Assembly: GCF_932294415.1 (NCBI RefSeq)
Contig: NC_065536.1
Coordinates: 930,001-994,000, forward strand
Reading direction: 5' to 3'
DNA: 64,000 bases
Origin: Quercus robur
Taxonomy: Eukaryota > Streptophyta > Magnoliopsida > Fagales > Fagaceae
Positions 23,797 to 35,052 of this stretch are shown piece by piece. The notes under the pieces were generated by a model. That model saw only the letters and a program-made list of their open reading frames with translations. It did not search any database and was not told the DNA's origin. Each line of letters begins with the position of its first letter. Position 1 is the stretch's first letter. The position numbers were made by a program, and so were the translations under genes.

Positions 23797-24822
23797 TCAA
23801 CCATAGGAACCCTTCCTCATCCAAACGGAACGATTGTTTGGAATGAGTGTCTCAAGAGAAGTGAGATGAGGGTTGGAAGAATGAGAACCGGAGATGCATA
23901 TAGACAAGGAGGTAAGAGCATTAACCACTTTCTTCAACAACTTACCATTTTCCATCCAATCTGGTTTAGCTTTCAAAGCACAACTTCCAAAAAACTCAAG
24001 TTTCTCTTTTCTTTTGATTTTCTTAAGAGCTTGAAACTTAGAGCAATGAGGTCTTAGATGACCAAAGGCACCACAATGGTGACAAACAATGTATTTAGGT
24101 CCATTAGGCTTTTTGGGAAGGGATCTAACAACAAAGGTTTGTTCTCTTTTTAACTTGGGGCATTGGGGTCTTATGTGACCGATCACACCGCAATGGTGGC
24201 AAGTAGGAACAAACTTAGATCCACTCAAATCCCTAGATTGGGACCTAAACAGAGGCTTAGGCTTAAAAGCCTTTCTCTCCACTTTTTGATTTCTTTTGTG
24301 TGGAGGAATGTACACCGATTTATCCTTTGAGGTAGAACACACAATAGGCACAAAATCGGGTACCACAACATGATTGCAACATATATTTTCTTCCATTTTA
24401 GCTATAGGTTCAGCAATCAAACACTTGGCATGCATCTTAAGAGATTCATTTTCAGATTTAAGATCATCAGCAAGTTTGTTAGACAAAACAAGTTTAGCAT
24501 CCAAGTCCTTATTTAAACATTCAAACTCTTTCAGCTTTTCAAGAGAAATTTCAGCAAGATTCTTATATTTCTCAACCAATGTGTTGGATTCATTGAGTTT
24601 AGCAATCAAATCATCCTTTTCACAAACTAAGTTGCTCAAATTCTTTTGAAACTTCTTAGCTCCTTTCTTCAAGAGTTTGTCAACAACACCCATAGATTCA
24701 ATTAACATGTCATCACAATTATGAGGATTAGCACTCATAGAGGCATTTTCACAAACACATGGCATGTTCCAATCAACAATATCCATAGAAGCATACAAAA
24801 CATTATCCATGGCAAAACACAC
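23797..24822 (-). CDS. Gag-like coiled-coil/zinc-knuckle protein of the LTR element
   Basis: An uninterrupted frame of 341 codons whose start lies about 45-60 bases from the primer binding site. The internal Met at codon 5 (MDNVLY) is as likely a start as the first. Residues about 45-135 are rich in Leu, Lys and Glu with heptad spacing and look like a coiled coil. Two CX2CX4HX4C zinc knuckles sit at about 208-221 (CHHCGVIGHIRPQC) and 247-260 (CHHCGAFGHLRPHC), which in Gag proteins bind RNA. The usual Copia gag N-terminal domain is missing, so this looks like the C-terminal half of a Gag. It could help package the element's RNA into particles supplied by an autonomous relative. A related, broken copy lies at 61296-62097. 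The intact frame agrees with recent insertion. Confidence 0.8.
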   Translation of the reverse strand: MCFAMDNVLYASMDIVDWNMPCVCENASMSANPHNCDDMLIESMGVVDKLLKKGAKKFQKNLSNLVCEKDDLIAKLNESNTLVEKYKNLAEISLEKLKEFECLNKDLDAKLVLSNKLADDLKSENESLKMHAKCLIAEPIAKMEENICCNHVVVPDFVPIVCSTSKDKSVYIPPHKRNQKVERKAFKPKPLFRSQSRDLSGSKFVPTCHHCGVIGHIRPQCPKLKREQTFVVRSLPKKPNGPKYIVCHHCGAFGHLRPHCSKFQALKKIKRKEKLEFFGSCALKAKPDWMENGKLLKKVVNALTSLSICISGSHSSNPHLTSLETLIPNNRSVWMRKGSYG

Positions 24823-24865
24823 AAGGGGTCAAGGATCACACTTAGGTAATAAAACCAAAACAAGT

Positions 24866-24883
24866 GTACCCGCTCTGATACCA
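24866..24883 (-). other. Primer binding site (initiator tRNA-Met)
   Basis: Minus-strand TGGTATCAGAGCGGGTAC, two bases from the end of the 5' LTR. It begins with the TGGTATCAGAGC complement of plant initiator tRNA-Met and primes minus-strand synthesis. Confidence 0.88.
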
Positions 24884-24885
24884 AT

Positions 24886-25981
24886 TGAAAGTTCAAAAAC
24901 GTGTACAAAACACCTTTGAACGTTTAGACCCCCAAATTACAACTTAACCAATTCAAGCAATATGTCAAACAACTAGTGTGCGGAAACTTAACATATGCTA
25001 TAATACGAAATTGGTTAAAAACTATCTAAGCCAAAACAAAATATAATCCACAGCAGATAATAAAAAGGCAAAGATAGAGAGGAAGGAAGATGCAAACACA
25101 AAGACAACATGCGATGTGTTATCGAAGAGGAAACCGAAGCCCTCGGCGTAAAACCTCTCCGCCGCCCTCCAAACGGTAAACAATCCACTAGAAAATACAG
25201 TTGGGATACAAGGACAGCAATAGACCCTCCAAGCCTAATCTACCTAGTGCACCTAAGCCCTCCAAGCTTCTTGCTCCAACGAGATTGCGCCGAACCTTTT
25301 TCTTTTCTAGCTTCCCGGATTCCGCTACTAGACCGTAGCATCAACCAATGAAGATTGGTTCCTTCCTAAGTGCTTCCCAGAAATCCAAACAACTGTCTCA
25401 CAGTAATGATGATGGTGAGAACCAGGTTTGGTATAATACCTCTCAAGGATTTGACAATGGAGAGAAAGAGAGTTGAGGAATTTGAAGAGACTCTAATGTA
25501 TAGATTGTGGGTGAATCAATCTGGTTTTCCTTTAGGGTTTCTCTCTCAAAATTCTCTCTGGAAGCTCTCTTTCAATCGTGGGTAAAAGGGGTATTTATAC
25601 TAGAGTGGGAGAGGAATGTGAAACGTCAGGTTTTACAAAACAGGGGTGGCTCGCGGCTTGACTAAGTCGCGAGATCCAGTCGCGAGTTAACCGTATGGCC
25701 AGTTGTCCTGTTTTGTCCTGTAGTGCTCCAGCTAGCATGACTGTTCATCTTCCAGCATGCTTGGCACGTGTGCTGCTTCTGGCGGCTTGCAGCCGCGAGT
25801 CACCCGCGAGTCCCAGTCGCGAGTCTCTGTTTTCTTGCACACTCTTGAGCAATCCTCACTCTATCTCACTCACTACCCTTACAACAAACCCACCTAAATA
25901 CAGGGTTACTAAATGCTGAATTACAAGCAAATTTGGCACGGAATAAAGCCAATTAGATGGTTGAATAAATTCAACCTTACA
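24886..25981 (-). repeat. 5' LTR of the gag-only element
   Basis: Right LTR, 1096 bp, the transcribed end. The TATA box lies at 25591-25599 (minus strand). CGCGAG clusters are at 25650-25688 and 25791-25825, shorter than in the other LTR, which accounts for much of the length difference. Confidence 0.9.
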
Positions 25982-26627
25982 CATAGCATGATTTAGATAA
26001 TTTGGTATTTATTCGGTTACATAGCATGATTTTTTATAGTGCTCAATTTAGATGTTAAACTATGAGACTTTACTAATTTTTGTTTATTGTCTAATCCTTT
26101 GTGGTTGACAAAGACTCTTAATAGTTGTATTAGAAGTACTCTATAATGTTATTTATTTTAAAAAAAAAGCAAAGGTTAGCCAAACGAAAATAATTGGATA
26201 GGTGAAAAATTTTAACTTTTGCAATTTTATTATTATTATTATTATTTTATAACAATGTATGTATAGAAATATAATTCTTTGGTTTTGCTAATAATTGTTT
26301 ATTTGATAATATGTTTTGGGTGGCCGAAATTATAATTTCTAAAAAGAAAATAACCTTAATAGATTATCAAAAAAAAAAAAATTATCCTAATATTAGTTCA
26401 ATTAATCATTGTTAGGTTTTATTAATTTTTTTTTAGTTTACGTTTTTTTGGTGTTTTGGATTGTTTCTATATTATATTTATGATTGTTACTATGATAAAT
26501 AAAAATATGATTATGAAATACATTACTCATTTTTAGATTAGTTTAAATTGTAAAAAAAATATATATATATATTAATAAAACCACCATAAAAATAATTATC
26601 ACGCGCAACGCACGGGTTCGCGGCTAG

Positions 26628-27120
26628 TATATATAAACAATGGACTCCTTGGGGCAACGTTCGCTTTCTTCAATTGATTTTCGAGCAAAATGTAAGACAG
26701 CCATTATATACACACCTGTCACCAAAAATATCAGTCAACTTTTGACAAACTAACTTCTTGTTTCTTACATGCGCAACTCGCTCTAAAATGTAAGTTCAAA
26801 ATTTTGGTCAATAGTACAGTGCATTGTGCTTTGCTAATTAATTTTCTCTATTAGCAGCTGGAATTCAAGCAGGTGAGATCTGCTTCTAACTTCAATAGTA
26901 CAGTGCATTGTGGTTTGCTAATCTTTATATGGGTCTTTTTGTTAGCCTTGACAATAGTGACAATCACCAATATTGGGTAAGTGGTCCCATTCCATGTATG
27001 ATTTATTAAGCATTGCATTTGGATTGAAAAATAAATTCTAGTGAATGTGTGTGGATGGTGATAACCTAGATTCAATGATTTGAAAGAATTATTAAACAAA
27101 CATATTTTTCATATTTTTTA
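26628..27120. other. Right host flank of the Helitron array
   Basis: Non-coding. About 26690-26780 and 26925-27000 resemble 7630-7720 and 8230-8320, so this is a duplicated receptor-kinase flank. A short internal repeat AGTACAGTGCATTGTG occurs near 26813 and again near 26898. Confidence 0.5.
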
Positions 27121-28404
27121 TGTGGATTTAAGATTAAAACTAGTGATATGCATGAACATGTGAAGAACAATCAAGAACATGTAAAGAACACATAAGAGCA
27201 ATTAAGAACATTCAAACATATTCAAGGGAATTTAAATAATTACTATTATGCTTTAATCTTAAATTCTCATCTTGGCAACATAAATAAACAGTTAGGGAAG
27301 GGGATTATATATTCATGCAAGATCCATATGGTGGAGGAGGGGACTCTTGATGGAGGTCCTAAGGATGGAGGAAAAGAAGAGCTAGGAGAGGGAAAGTGAG
27401 TCTCACTCGATACCTTGAGTCTCAGGAAGACCAGGATATGACAAGATTACTCAACTTCACTAGAACTCAAGAGAAGAGAAGAGATGAGGTTTTTGTGTGC
27501 CTTGGAATGAAGGAAGGGAGGGGTTTATATAGTAGTGGTGAAGGAAATATGAATGGAATGTCATTTAATGAAGGTTGACAAAGAATTATGAACCTAGACC
27601 TTATTTTAGCCTTTAGGGAAATCTGATGCATTAAATGTAAAGATTGGTGGGAGTAAGGAGTAAGCCAAATTTCGGTTTTCCTGTAGCTGTAGTAACAGCC
27701 TGTAAAGTCAACTTCGAATAATCATATCTGACTCAATTCTGATTGGAATTGTCTCGTTCTTATGCTCAAATTGAAGCCGCAAATGTCTAGTTTCTAGGAA
27801 AATTAACTTTATTCACAGATTCAAAATATTTGGAGAGACATCAACGAAATGGTGAGTAGAGGTCATTTGTTAGAAAATAATTTCAGCATAATTAACATTA
27901 ATAGGTCTCAAATTAGCTCTCAATTAACATTAAATGGCTCCAATCACTCCTATTTCAGACTTAATTAGTTCCAAATTTACCCTAATTAAAAGATAATTTC
28001 ACAAATTACTCATTGAATAATTAATGTTTATCTATCTAATTAATTAGGTGTATGCAACCTCACCATAAAATGTAGTCCTAACCAATCAAATTTTGATAAA
28101 TCATTACCCCAAATTGATTATAATTATAACCAATTGGAATCAATTGTTCATAATCACATATAATTGGACTCAATTTGTGATAGTGCATCTCAGCCATTAA
28201 AACTTGATTTGATGCTAACTTTCAATCTGATAGTCCAATTAGGGTTTATGACCAGTCGATTTGATCGTTACAACATCAAGATCATTTTGGTGAAATGAGA
28301 TTAATGATCTAGTGACCAGAATAAATATGCATATTTCCAAGATGAAATTACCCTTTTACCCTCCATATGAGGTTAAATGCGAGTTGCAAAATGGGGTATC
28401 AACA
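27121..28404 (-). mobile_element. Probable solo LTR or LTR remnant
   Basis: Read on the minus strand it begins TGTTGATACCCCATTTTGC and ends CTTAAATCCACA, so it is bounded TG...CA. A TATA box, ACTATATAAACC, lies near 27522-27533. No convincing target duplication was found, so the boundaries are provisional. Confidence 0.45.
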
Positions 28405-30280
28405 TCTTGAGATCATCACACAAAGCAAAAAGACACTAGTAGAAACCATGGGCCTCGGAGTCGAAATCACATGAAATTTGGCAAACTGAAGTGAAACGAC
28501 CTTCTGAGTAATAAACATTACTTTGCCATGAGGTACCCCTAAAATGGCGAATTCCTTCATTTAAGTCCTGAAAACTGCAATTTTGCCATTTATAGTAATT
28601 TTTATTTCCTTAATAATATTTTTCTCAAAAGTCAGAATAAGGTCCCACTTGTTTTGGGACGACCCTTAAGGTTAGTAGTTTATGATTCTTCATTTAACTT
28701 AATTTTGCCATTTTTGGTAAATTACGATATTTTGTCACCTAATTAGTGCAAATTAGGGTTTTAGACATTTTTCTTAATATTTATATATTTTGTAGCCGTC
28801 AGAGGCAAATTAGACTATTAGCAATAAATACAAACTTTTGTCAAATTCTTACTTCGGTAGATTCTAGTTTATTGCCTTGTGGATTCAGGGAAACCCCTCG
28901 TGGATTTGAGATTTAATACCAGAAGCTAATAGTTTAGTTTCTATTCCATCATGAGAGTATTGTGTGTGCTTTCTTCAAGTTTCTGTGACATCATCTATAT
29001 TATACTTATACTTCTATGCATATATCAAAGGCATTCCTTTGTACAATTTGATACACAATTCAACATTTAGTCTTTTCATTGTATAAGAGTCTGGGCTCTA
29101 GAAAAATTTTCTTCCATCTCTCTAATGTTTTGCCATGTCAAGCACTGCCATCGCCATTCCCATGGTCGTTGTTCCAATTATATATAGACTAATTCAAGCC
29201 AATCATGTATTGATTTGATTGAACAACCACTCGAATCAACAAATTGGAGAATAACAAACCCAACCACATCGGAATCACCCAAAAAGGCTTTAGTTTTTTT
29301 TTTAAAAAAGAAAGATGTATTTTATTCAAATCAGCAATGTAGCTTTAGTATTATTCAAACTAGACCGAATGGACCTAATTGAACTGGAGTGGATCGAAGT
29401 AGACCAAAATGGACTGAAGTAGAATGAATTAGACCAAAGTGGATGAAGTGAACCCAAATAGACCAAAATGAACTGAATGTCGATCTGTAATTAGCATAGC
29501 CAAGATTGTGTTTGGATATAAACTCAAATTCTTACTTCCAAAATTATCAAGTATTAACTCAAAAATAAATAAATAAATCAAACCTGAGAGAGAGAGAGAG
29601 AGAGATACTACTTGTATATGGGGAACTAAAAAATACAACACCAAAACATATGAACCCAAATTAGAGGTTATAAATCACAATGATTCATCAGTATAAAGTA
29701 GAATTGCAAGAAAGAATTTATTATTATTTTTTTTAAATCAAGAGAGAAAGAATAGTTACTTTTTCAATAGAGAATAATAAGAAATCTACAGAAAATAATA
29801 TGAGAAGAAAAAGGTAAAAATAAAAAATATATATATATATATATATATAGTAGTAAACACTAAATTATCCAAATCAGGTTATGTTATGTAATGAAATAGC
29901 ATTATATTCTTATATACTATATTTATAATGCAATATGATAACACCCCTCTATGAAATCAGAGAGAAGAAAAAAGAAAACAACTTAAAAATACAACTTAAT
30001 CAAATCAACCCAAATTAGAATTCCAAATAATACAAAATTTCATTAACCTAAAGTAGAGAATCTAGAGAGGCAAGAAAATTTAAAAAAAAAAAAAAAAAAA
30101 AAATCCACCGAAAAATGGAAAACAAAATTTTGAGAGAGAGAAAGAGGGAGACAACATTTTGTTTGTAGGAAAACTATATATAGAATGAGAGAGATAATTG
30201 TAAATTTATAGTAAGAAAAAGGGAATAAGATAAAGCCAAAAATAAATGAAGGTAAAGGGATAGAGGAAAAGTGATATCAA
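28405..30280. other. Repeat-derived intergenic sequence
   Basis: About 28405-29100 has the look of old LTR-element DNA but no boundaries could be set. A diverged minisatellite built on ACCAAAATGGACTGAAGT lies at about 29360-29480. GA repeats occur near 29586-29604, AT repeats near 29828-29848, and an A tract near 30079-30101. No gene is recognised. Confidence 0.4.
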
Positions 30281-30523
30281 GGGTCCGTTTGGATACCGCT
30301 CATTTTGCTGAAAATTGAAAACTGAAAACACTGTAACAAAATAATTTTTAAATGAGTGAATAATGCTGTGGGACCCATTTTTAATGAAAGTTTTGTTGAA
30401 AAAATAGGTTTGTGGGTCCCGTGAACAGTGCACGGGACCCATTGGAACTCAATTAACGCTATTCTCAACAAAAAAAAAAGTGAAACGCTAAGCGTGGAAC
30501 GCAGATACAGTATCCAAACGGGT
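30281..30523. mobile_element. MITE with GTCCGTTTGGAT-type inverted ends (copy 2)
   Basis: The left end GGTCCGTTTGGATAC and the right end, on the minus strand ACCCGTTTGGATAC, form inverted repeats. The interior matches the copy at 391-714 and includes the internal palindrome GGGTCCCGTG...CACGGGACCC. Confidence 0.7.
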
Positions 30524-31725
30524 AATAAGGTAGATAGTAATAGGAAGATGAAAATGTAAAAGGGAGGGAAAAAGTTGGAGAAAGTATAACAATAATTTGG
30601 GAAATTAATATGAAAAAAAAAAAAAAAAAAAAAAAGAATATGTTGAAAATGGGTGGATAATGTTGCTGTTGATTTTGCTCAACAGGAGCATAGCAACAAT
30701 AAATACTGAACTTCAGCTTTTAGACGTATATAAATAGATAAATATGTATTTTTTTTAAAAAAAATTTACTTGGTTTTTTCTTAAAATAATTAGTGACAAA
30801 TGCAAATGTAAAACCCTTTATCTATGGGAAATTTTCATTAATGGAGTAACTATTTTGAAACTCACTTTGACCCACTCAGGTCATGGTTATCCCAAAGCTA
30901 TCTTAACATTCCTCGAAAAGCCTTTTATCCCTTACTATCATAACCCTAATCACACCACCAGCTCCCTCTGGTCCAAGGCCTTACAAGGAAGAAACACAAG
31001 AGCTTAGGATGTGTACTACTTTATATTCCTATCACTAGTAAGAGGAAGGTTTTCTCAAAACCAATTTCTAGACTCCAAGGAATGAAACTCTATTATAGCA
31101 TGTCATAAAATTTCACAAAACCAATCTTGATCGACATTTGGGCTTGCTTCCCATGAATTTCATAACAGCCTTTTGGAATATACAATGTTATCTATTGCTC
31201 TTCTGCCGAAGATGAAGCTCGCCTGAAATGGATTAATGAGTTCATATGGGAAAGGCTTCATATGTCTGGCCAACAGCTTAGTAACAGCGTTGTAAAGCAT
31301 GTTTAATTAACCAATAGGCCAAAAGCGTCCAACATTTTCTGCTTTCTCTTTTACGTACTTATCAAAGAATAATATAGAAATACAAATTATTTTATAAAAA
31401 TTTTTACAAACTGCTGATACAGTGAGTAATCATTGGTAAATGAAAAAGTTATATTAATTGTGGGCCTTAATGAAAACTAATAAGATATCAACATTTTGTA
31501 AAAATATTGCCAATTAGTTGTCACTATAGCATTACTCCTTATCAAATTTTACATGTTGGAAAAAATCAAAGAAGAGTCTATATACAGTGGAGAGAATATT
31601 AATCCAAAAATTCCTTTATTACAGTTCAGAAATTTCTACTCTTCCACAAAAAAGAAATAGGAATGCATAATGAAATCTTTTTACAACTCAAATTAAACAA
31701 AACTTCTAAATTATTTCAACAAATA
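30524..31725. other. Intergenic sequence 3' of receptor kinase pseudogene 2
   Basis: About 30524-30830 is low-complexity with A tracts. About 30850-31320 is of more even composition but frame-broken, and I could not identify it. About 31320-31725 is AT-rich 3' flank of the pseudogene. Confidence 0.4.
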
Positions 31726-34122
31726 TTAATCCTCATGGCCTATGAGCATCTCTACTACCTGGTTCATGCTAGGTCTCTCATCCCTGTCCTCTGCCACACA
31801 TTGCAAGGCCACTTTGACCAAAAGTTCCATCTTAACCTTGTCATATTTGCCAGACATCTTGGGATCTATAATTTCTTCGATCCATGACTTCCTTGTTGCA
31901 GCTCCAATGTTTATATGCTCTTTTACCAAAGTGACCAACCTCTTATGCTCTCTTGTCTCTCCACTGTTAGAGGTATGCATGCCACCTGGGCTCTTTCCAG
32001 TCACCATTTCCAACAACACAATTCCATAGCTATAAACATCCACTTTAGAAGTAATGGGAAGATTATAAACCCACTCAGGAGCCATGTAACCTCTAGTTCC
32101 CCTCATCCTTGAGAAGCTTGAATGATCACTCATACTTCTACTTACTAGTTTAGACAAGCCAAAATCTGCGACTTTTGGTTGAAAATTCAAATCTAGCAAT
32201 ATATTCTAAGGCTTTACATCACAATGTAAAACCCACTCTAAGCACTCTTCATGCAAATAAGCTAGGCCTTTTGCAGTGCCCACTGCTATTTCAAACCTCT
32301 TCTTCCAATCAAGTGTATTAGAGGTAATATTTTCAGCCAAAGATCCATGTTCCATGTACTCGTACACCAGAAGCTTATGCTTTCCCTCTGCACAATATCC
32401 CCACATCTCTATCAAGTACATGTGGTTCAACATCCCAATGGTGCTTACTTCAGCTAGAAATTCTGCTTCTCCTTGTTTAGCTTCATCAAGTCGCTTGATT
32501 GCTGCAACCCGCTGATCAGGCAGTACACCTTTATATACTGTCCCTCCTGCTCCTCGCCCAATCACTTCTTTGAATCCCCGCGTTGCCTTTCTTAGCTCAT
32601 CAAAGGTGAATCGCTTAAATTTAGCTGTGAGGAGATATCCTTGTGAAGTAGGATCTGGGTTAGGATGTTTACTAGTTCTTAACAAGAATAACCAGACCAG
32701 AAAAACACAAGTCGCCTCCAAGCCTCCCACTGCTGTGGCAAACCAAAGCAAAAGCCTTACCGTCTTATTTTCATACGTTCTTATGATTTGCTTGGATAGT
32801 TTGGCAGAACATTGTAACTTGAATTCTTCACCAGGAGTCTTGCTATGAAAAATACCTGCTTTTGGTAGTCTTAAATAAAAATCTCCGACAAAATTTGGTG
32901 ATTGGTGTCCGTTCATTAGTAGATACTTGGGGTAACAATTATAGTAACCACTACCCTCATCGTATTTATATTGGAAGCCATTGCAATCACACCTATTCAG
33001 GCACTGTTCTTGACAAAATTGAAAGGTAACATTCTGATAGAAGAAGATATCTGACCCATAGAATTCAGCATGAGCAAGTTGGACAAAGCTAGACTCATCT
33101 GTATGGTTGCAAGGGATGCTGAATTCTGGTTCGCACCCATAAGACCAATCAGTCTGATCTAAAGTCTTGAAGCCCTGCAAGCAAGAGCATCTCCTGCCAG
33201 AAACATGATCATAACTGCAAAGACTGTTAGGTCCACATATGCCATGAATCCTGCATGGGTCAGAGAAGGCTTGCCATGTTACATCCCAACTCCCATTCAT
33301 CTTTTGTAGGCTGTATAATCGAAGGTTGCCATCAGGGTCAAGTGTTAATCGTCTGTGAGTTACCACACCAAAATCTGTTGCATTGAATTGAAAATGATCA
33401 GATGACTCAAAATAACCCGAGTCGTGTAGTAGTGCACGTCTACTAGTATTGTACATAGACCTTCCAGCTTGTCCAGGGTTTTCAAGCCATGGATCCGGCC
33501 AGTAGAGACTGGACATTGTTGGACCTTGGAAAAGCAGGTGGAGCACATTATCATTGTCAAAAAAGAGCTTATAGTTGCCAGAAGAATAGTCATCTTGGCC
33601 TTTTTTTGAGATAAGGCTCGACATCATGGTGAGTGCTTGTTGAGGTAGAAGCGTATCTGATGGTGAATCAAAGCTTTGCCAGATGACAACATCTTTGGAA
33701 TTATGAAGAACGAGATTGCCTGTGTTTTGGAGCTGTAGTTGCAAATTGGTGACCTCTGGCTCTAATGAGGTCAAGTCTGCTGCTTTAGTTGTCCAAATGG
33801 TGATACCAAGTGAATTGGTTAGTATAAGCTGGCCGTCTGCCAAAATAGAAAGCACTGAACCTCTTCCATTAACAGGTTCATCTCGGTTTGCCATCCAAAC
33901 AACTGTGGGAGTTGAGGACTTGTTTAGCCATATGGCAAAGCAAAAAGCATTATCTCCAACAGGGAAAAACCCCGCAGAGAATTCACCATTTTCTGAAACC
34001 AATTTGTCACTTGGTTTCTCAACTGATAGAGATGTGCCTTTAAGAGTGTCTAATGTATTAGATGAAGATAGAGGAAGAGTTTGTAGCAGACATAAAAGAA
34101 GGAAGAAAATTGAGATATCCAT
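31726..34122 (-). pseudogene. S-domain receptor-like kinase 2, one nonsense codon
   Basis: The best-preserved of the three copies: 798 codons from the ATG at 34122, chosen because it starts a good signal peptide (MDISIFFLLLCLLQTLPLSS); an upstream in-frame ATG at 34146 exists. Numbered from it, the B-lectin domain is at about 40-160 (VVWMANRDEPV), EGF-like at 290-327, PAN at 337-417 (paired Cys), a transmembrane helix at 455-481, and kinase from about 520 with GRGAGGTVYKG, AAIKRLD, the non-RD catalytic loop HCDVKP, DFG and GYMAPEW. The only lesion I see is TAG (32206-32208) replacing the Gln of HCDVKPQN, codon 639. Everything after it stays in frame to 31726. Without readthrough the product would be a membrane receptor with half a kinase. 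It could also be a functional gene in other haplotypes. Confidence 0.93.
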
Positions 34123-34804
34123 AAGGAAACGCAAGAGGTATTGCACGATCGAGATCTTTCTTCTTCATCATATATAATTGAAGAACGAAATCTGAACTGC
34201 CCACTTGTTGAAATAATCTTTCTACTTGTTTGCCTGGCCACTAGTTGCGCACACCAAGACTTTTTATGATGTATTGCCAAGAAAATATAAACAAAAAATA
34301 AATAAATAAATAAAACAAGGCAAAGGACTCTGCATATGGACCAACTTCTAAATGAAGATTTTCTATACGTGATTTAAATAAATAAATAAATAAAACTCTA
34401 GTTTCTGCATACCGTTTTTTTTTTCTTTTTTCTTTTTTCTTGAATATTTTCTGCAAACCGTTCATTGTATTGTTTCTTTGCCTTTGCCCTAATGTATTGG
34501 GAATACTAGGATGCCCCGTGCCGCATGCAATATGCTACCATATATTATTGTCCTTTTCTTGCTTTTCACTTTCTCTTGCATTATTCACTAGTGGAGATGC
34601 ACGGGATTCATGGAAAACGATATTACATTTATCTATTATTGTATAAGATAATATTATCCAAACTTTTCTCAAGACTTACCAATCAAAAGTTACAGCTGTA
34701 TAGAGAAGATCCAAGCATAACATAAAATCTTAGCTAATTCAAATATTTTAAAAAGATATGGTCAGGTTAATGAATGACCAGCAATAGATTTTGTTATATA
34801 TGAT

Positions 34805-35006
34805 GGGTCTTTTTGGGATCTACTTATTTTACTGAAATTGAAAACGTTTTTTGAAAGTACTGTAAATAAAGGTAAATGCTAGTTGAAATAGTATAGTAGA
34901 ACGTATGAATAGTATCAAAAAGTGCAATGCGACTTATGAATAATAGCAAAAATAAGTTGAATAGTAAAATAAATTGGCAAAAAATAAGCTAGCTAAACAG
35001 ACACGA
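34805..35006. mobile_element. MITE-like element
   Basis: The left end GGTCTTTTTGGGATCTACTT and the right end (minus strand GTGTCTGTTTAGCTAGCTT) are imperfect inverted repeats. The interior (ACTGAAATTGAAAACG, AGTACTGTAAATAAAGG) resembles the GTCCGTTTGGAT MITE type in style. No target duplication was fixed. Confidence 0.45.
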
Positions 35007-35052
35007 AGAATAAAACTTTATAGTACAGACACGAAGAATAAAACTTTATAGT
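34997..35052. repeat. Perfect 28-bp tandem duplication
   Basis: The 28-base unit beginning CAGACACGAAGAATAAAA occurs twice with no visible difference, at the end of the MITE-like element. Confidence 0.85.

Larger units (their letters stand above)
19657..25981 (-). mobile_element. Non-autonomous LTR retrotransposon with a gag-like gene only
   Basis: Two LTRs (19657-20789 and 24886-25981) are flanked by a perfect 5-bp duplication CATAG (19652-19656 and 25982-25986). A primer binding site complementary to initiator tRNA-Met (TGGTATCAGAGCGGGTAC on the minus strand, 24883-24866) lies two bases inside the right LTR, and a polypurine tract AAAGGGGGAGATT abuts the left LTR. So it is transcribed leftward. 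It lacks protease, integrase and reverse transcriptase, and only a zinc-knuckle protein is encoded. The PBS, polypurine tract and zinc-knuckle context recall the Copia SIRE lineage. The LTRs look only slightly diverged by eye, suggesting a fairly recent insertion. Confidence 0.92.
18688..26627 (+). mobile_element. Non-autonomous Helitron, array copy 4, split by an LTR element
   Basis: The left part is 18688-19656 and the right part 25987-26627; together they match copies 1-3 from the TC end to CGGCTAG. The interruption is the LTR retroelement 19657-25981 plus its duplicated CATAG. After the CTAG end the sequence is TATATATAAACAATGG, not the spacer, so the array ends here. Confidence 0.9.

Noticed and set aside
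20479-25919. Matching open frames in both LTRs (20479-20727 and 25695-25919, MASC...)
   Set aside because: They lie in U3 on the strand opposite to the element, are open because the CGCGAG repeat unit lacks stops, and match only because the LTRs are copies of each other.
31140-31270. Possible LINE endonuclease start (FWNIQ-like) at about 31155-31195
   Set aside because: Only a few residues match and no further motif follows in any frame.
33716-34177. 153-codon plus-strand frame over the lectin domain of pseudogene 2, and similar frames over pseudogenes 1 and 3
   Set aside because: They are antisense to conserved receptor kinase coding sequence and show no recognisable domain.
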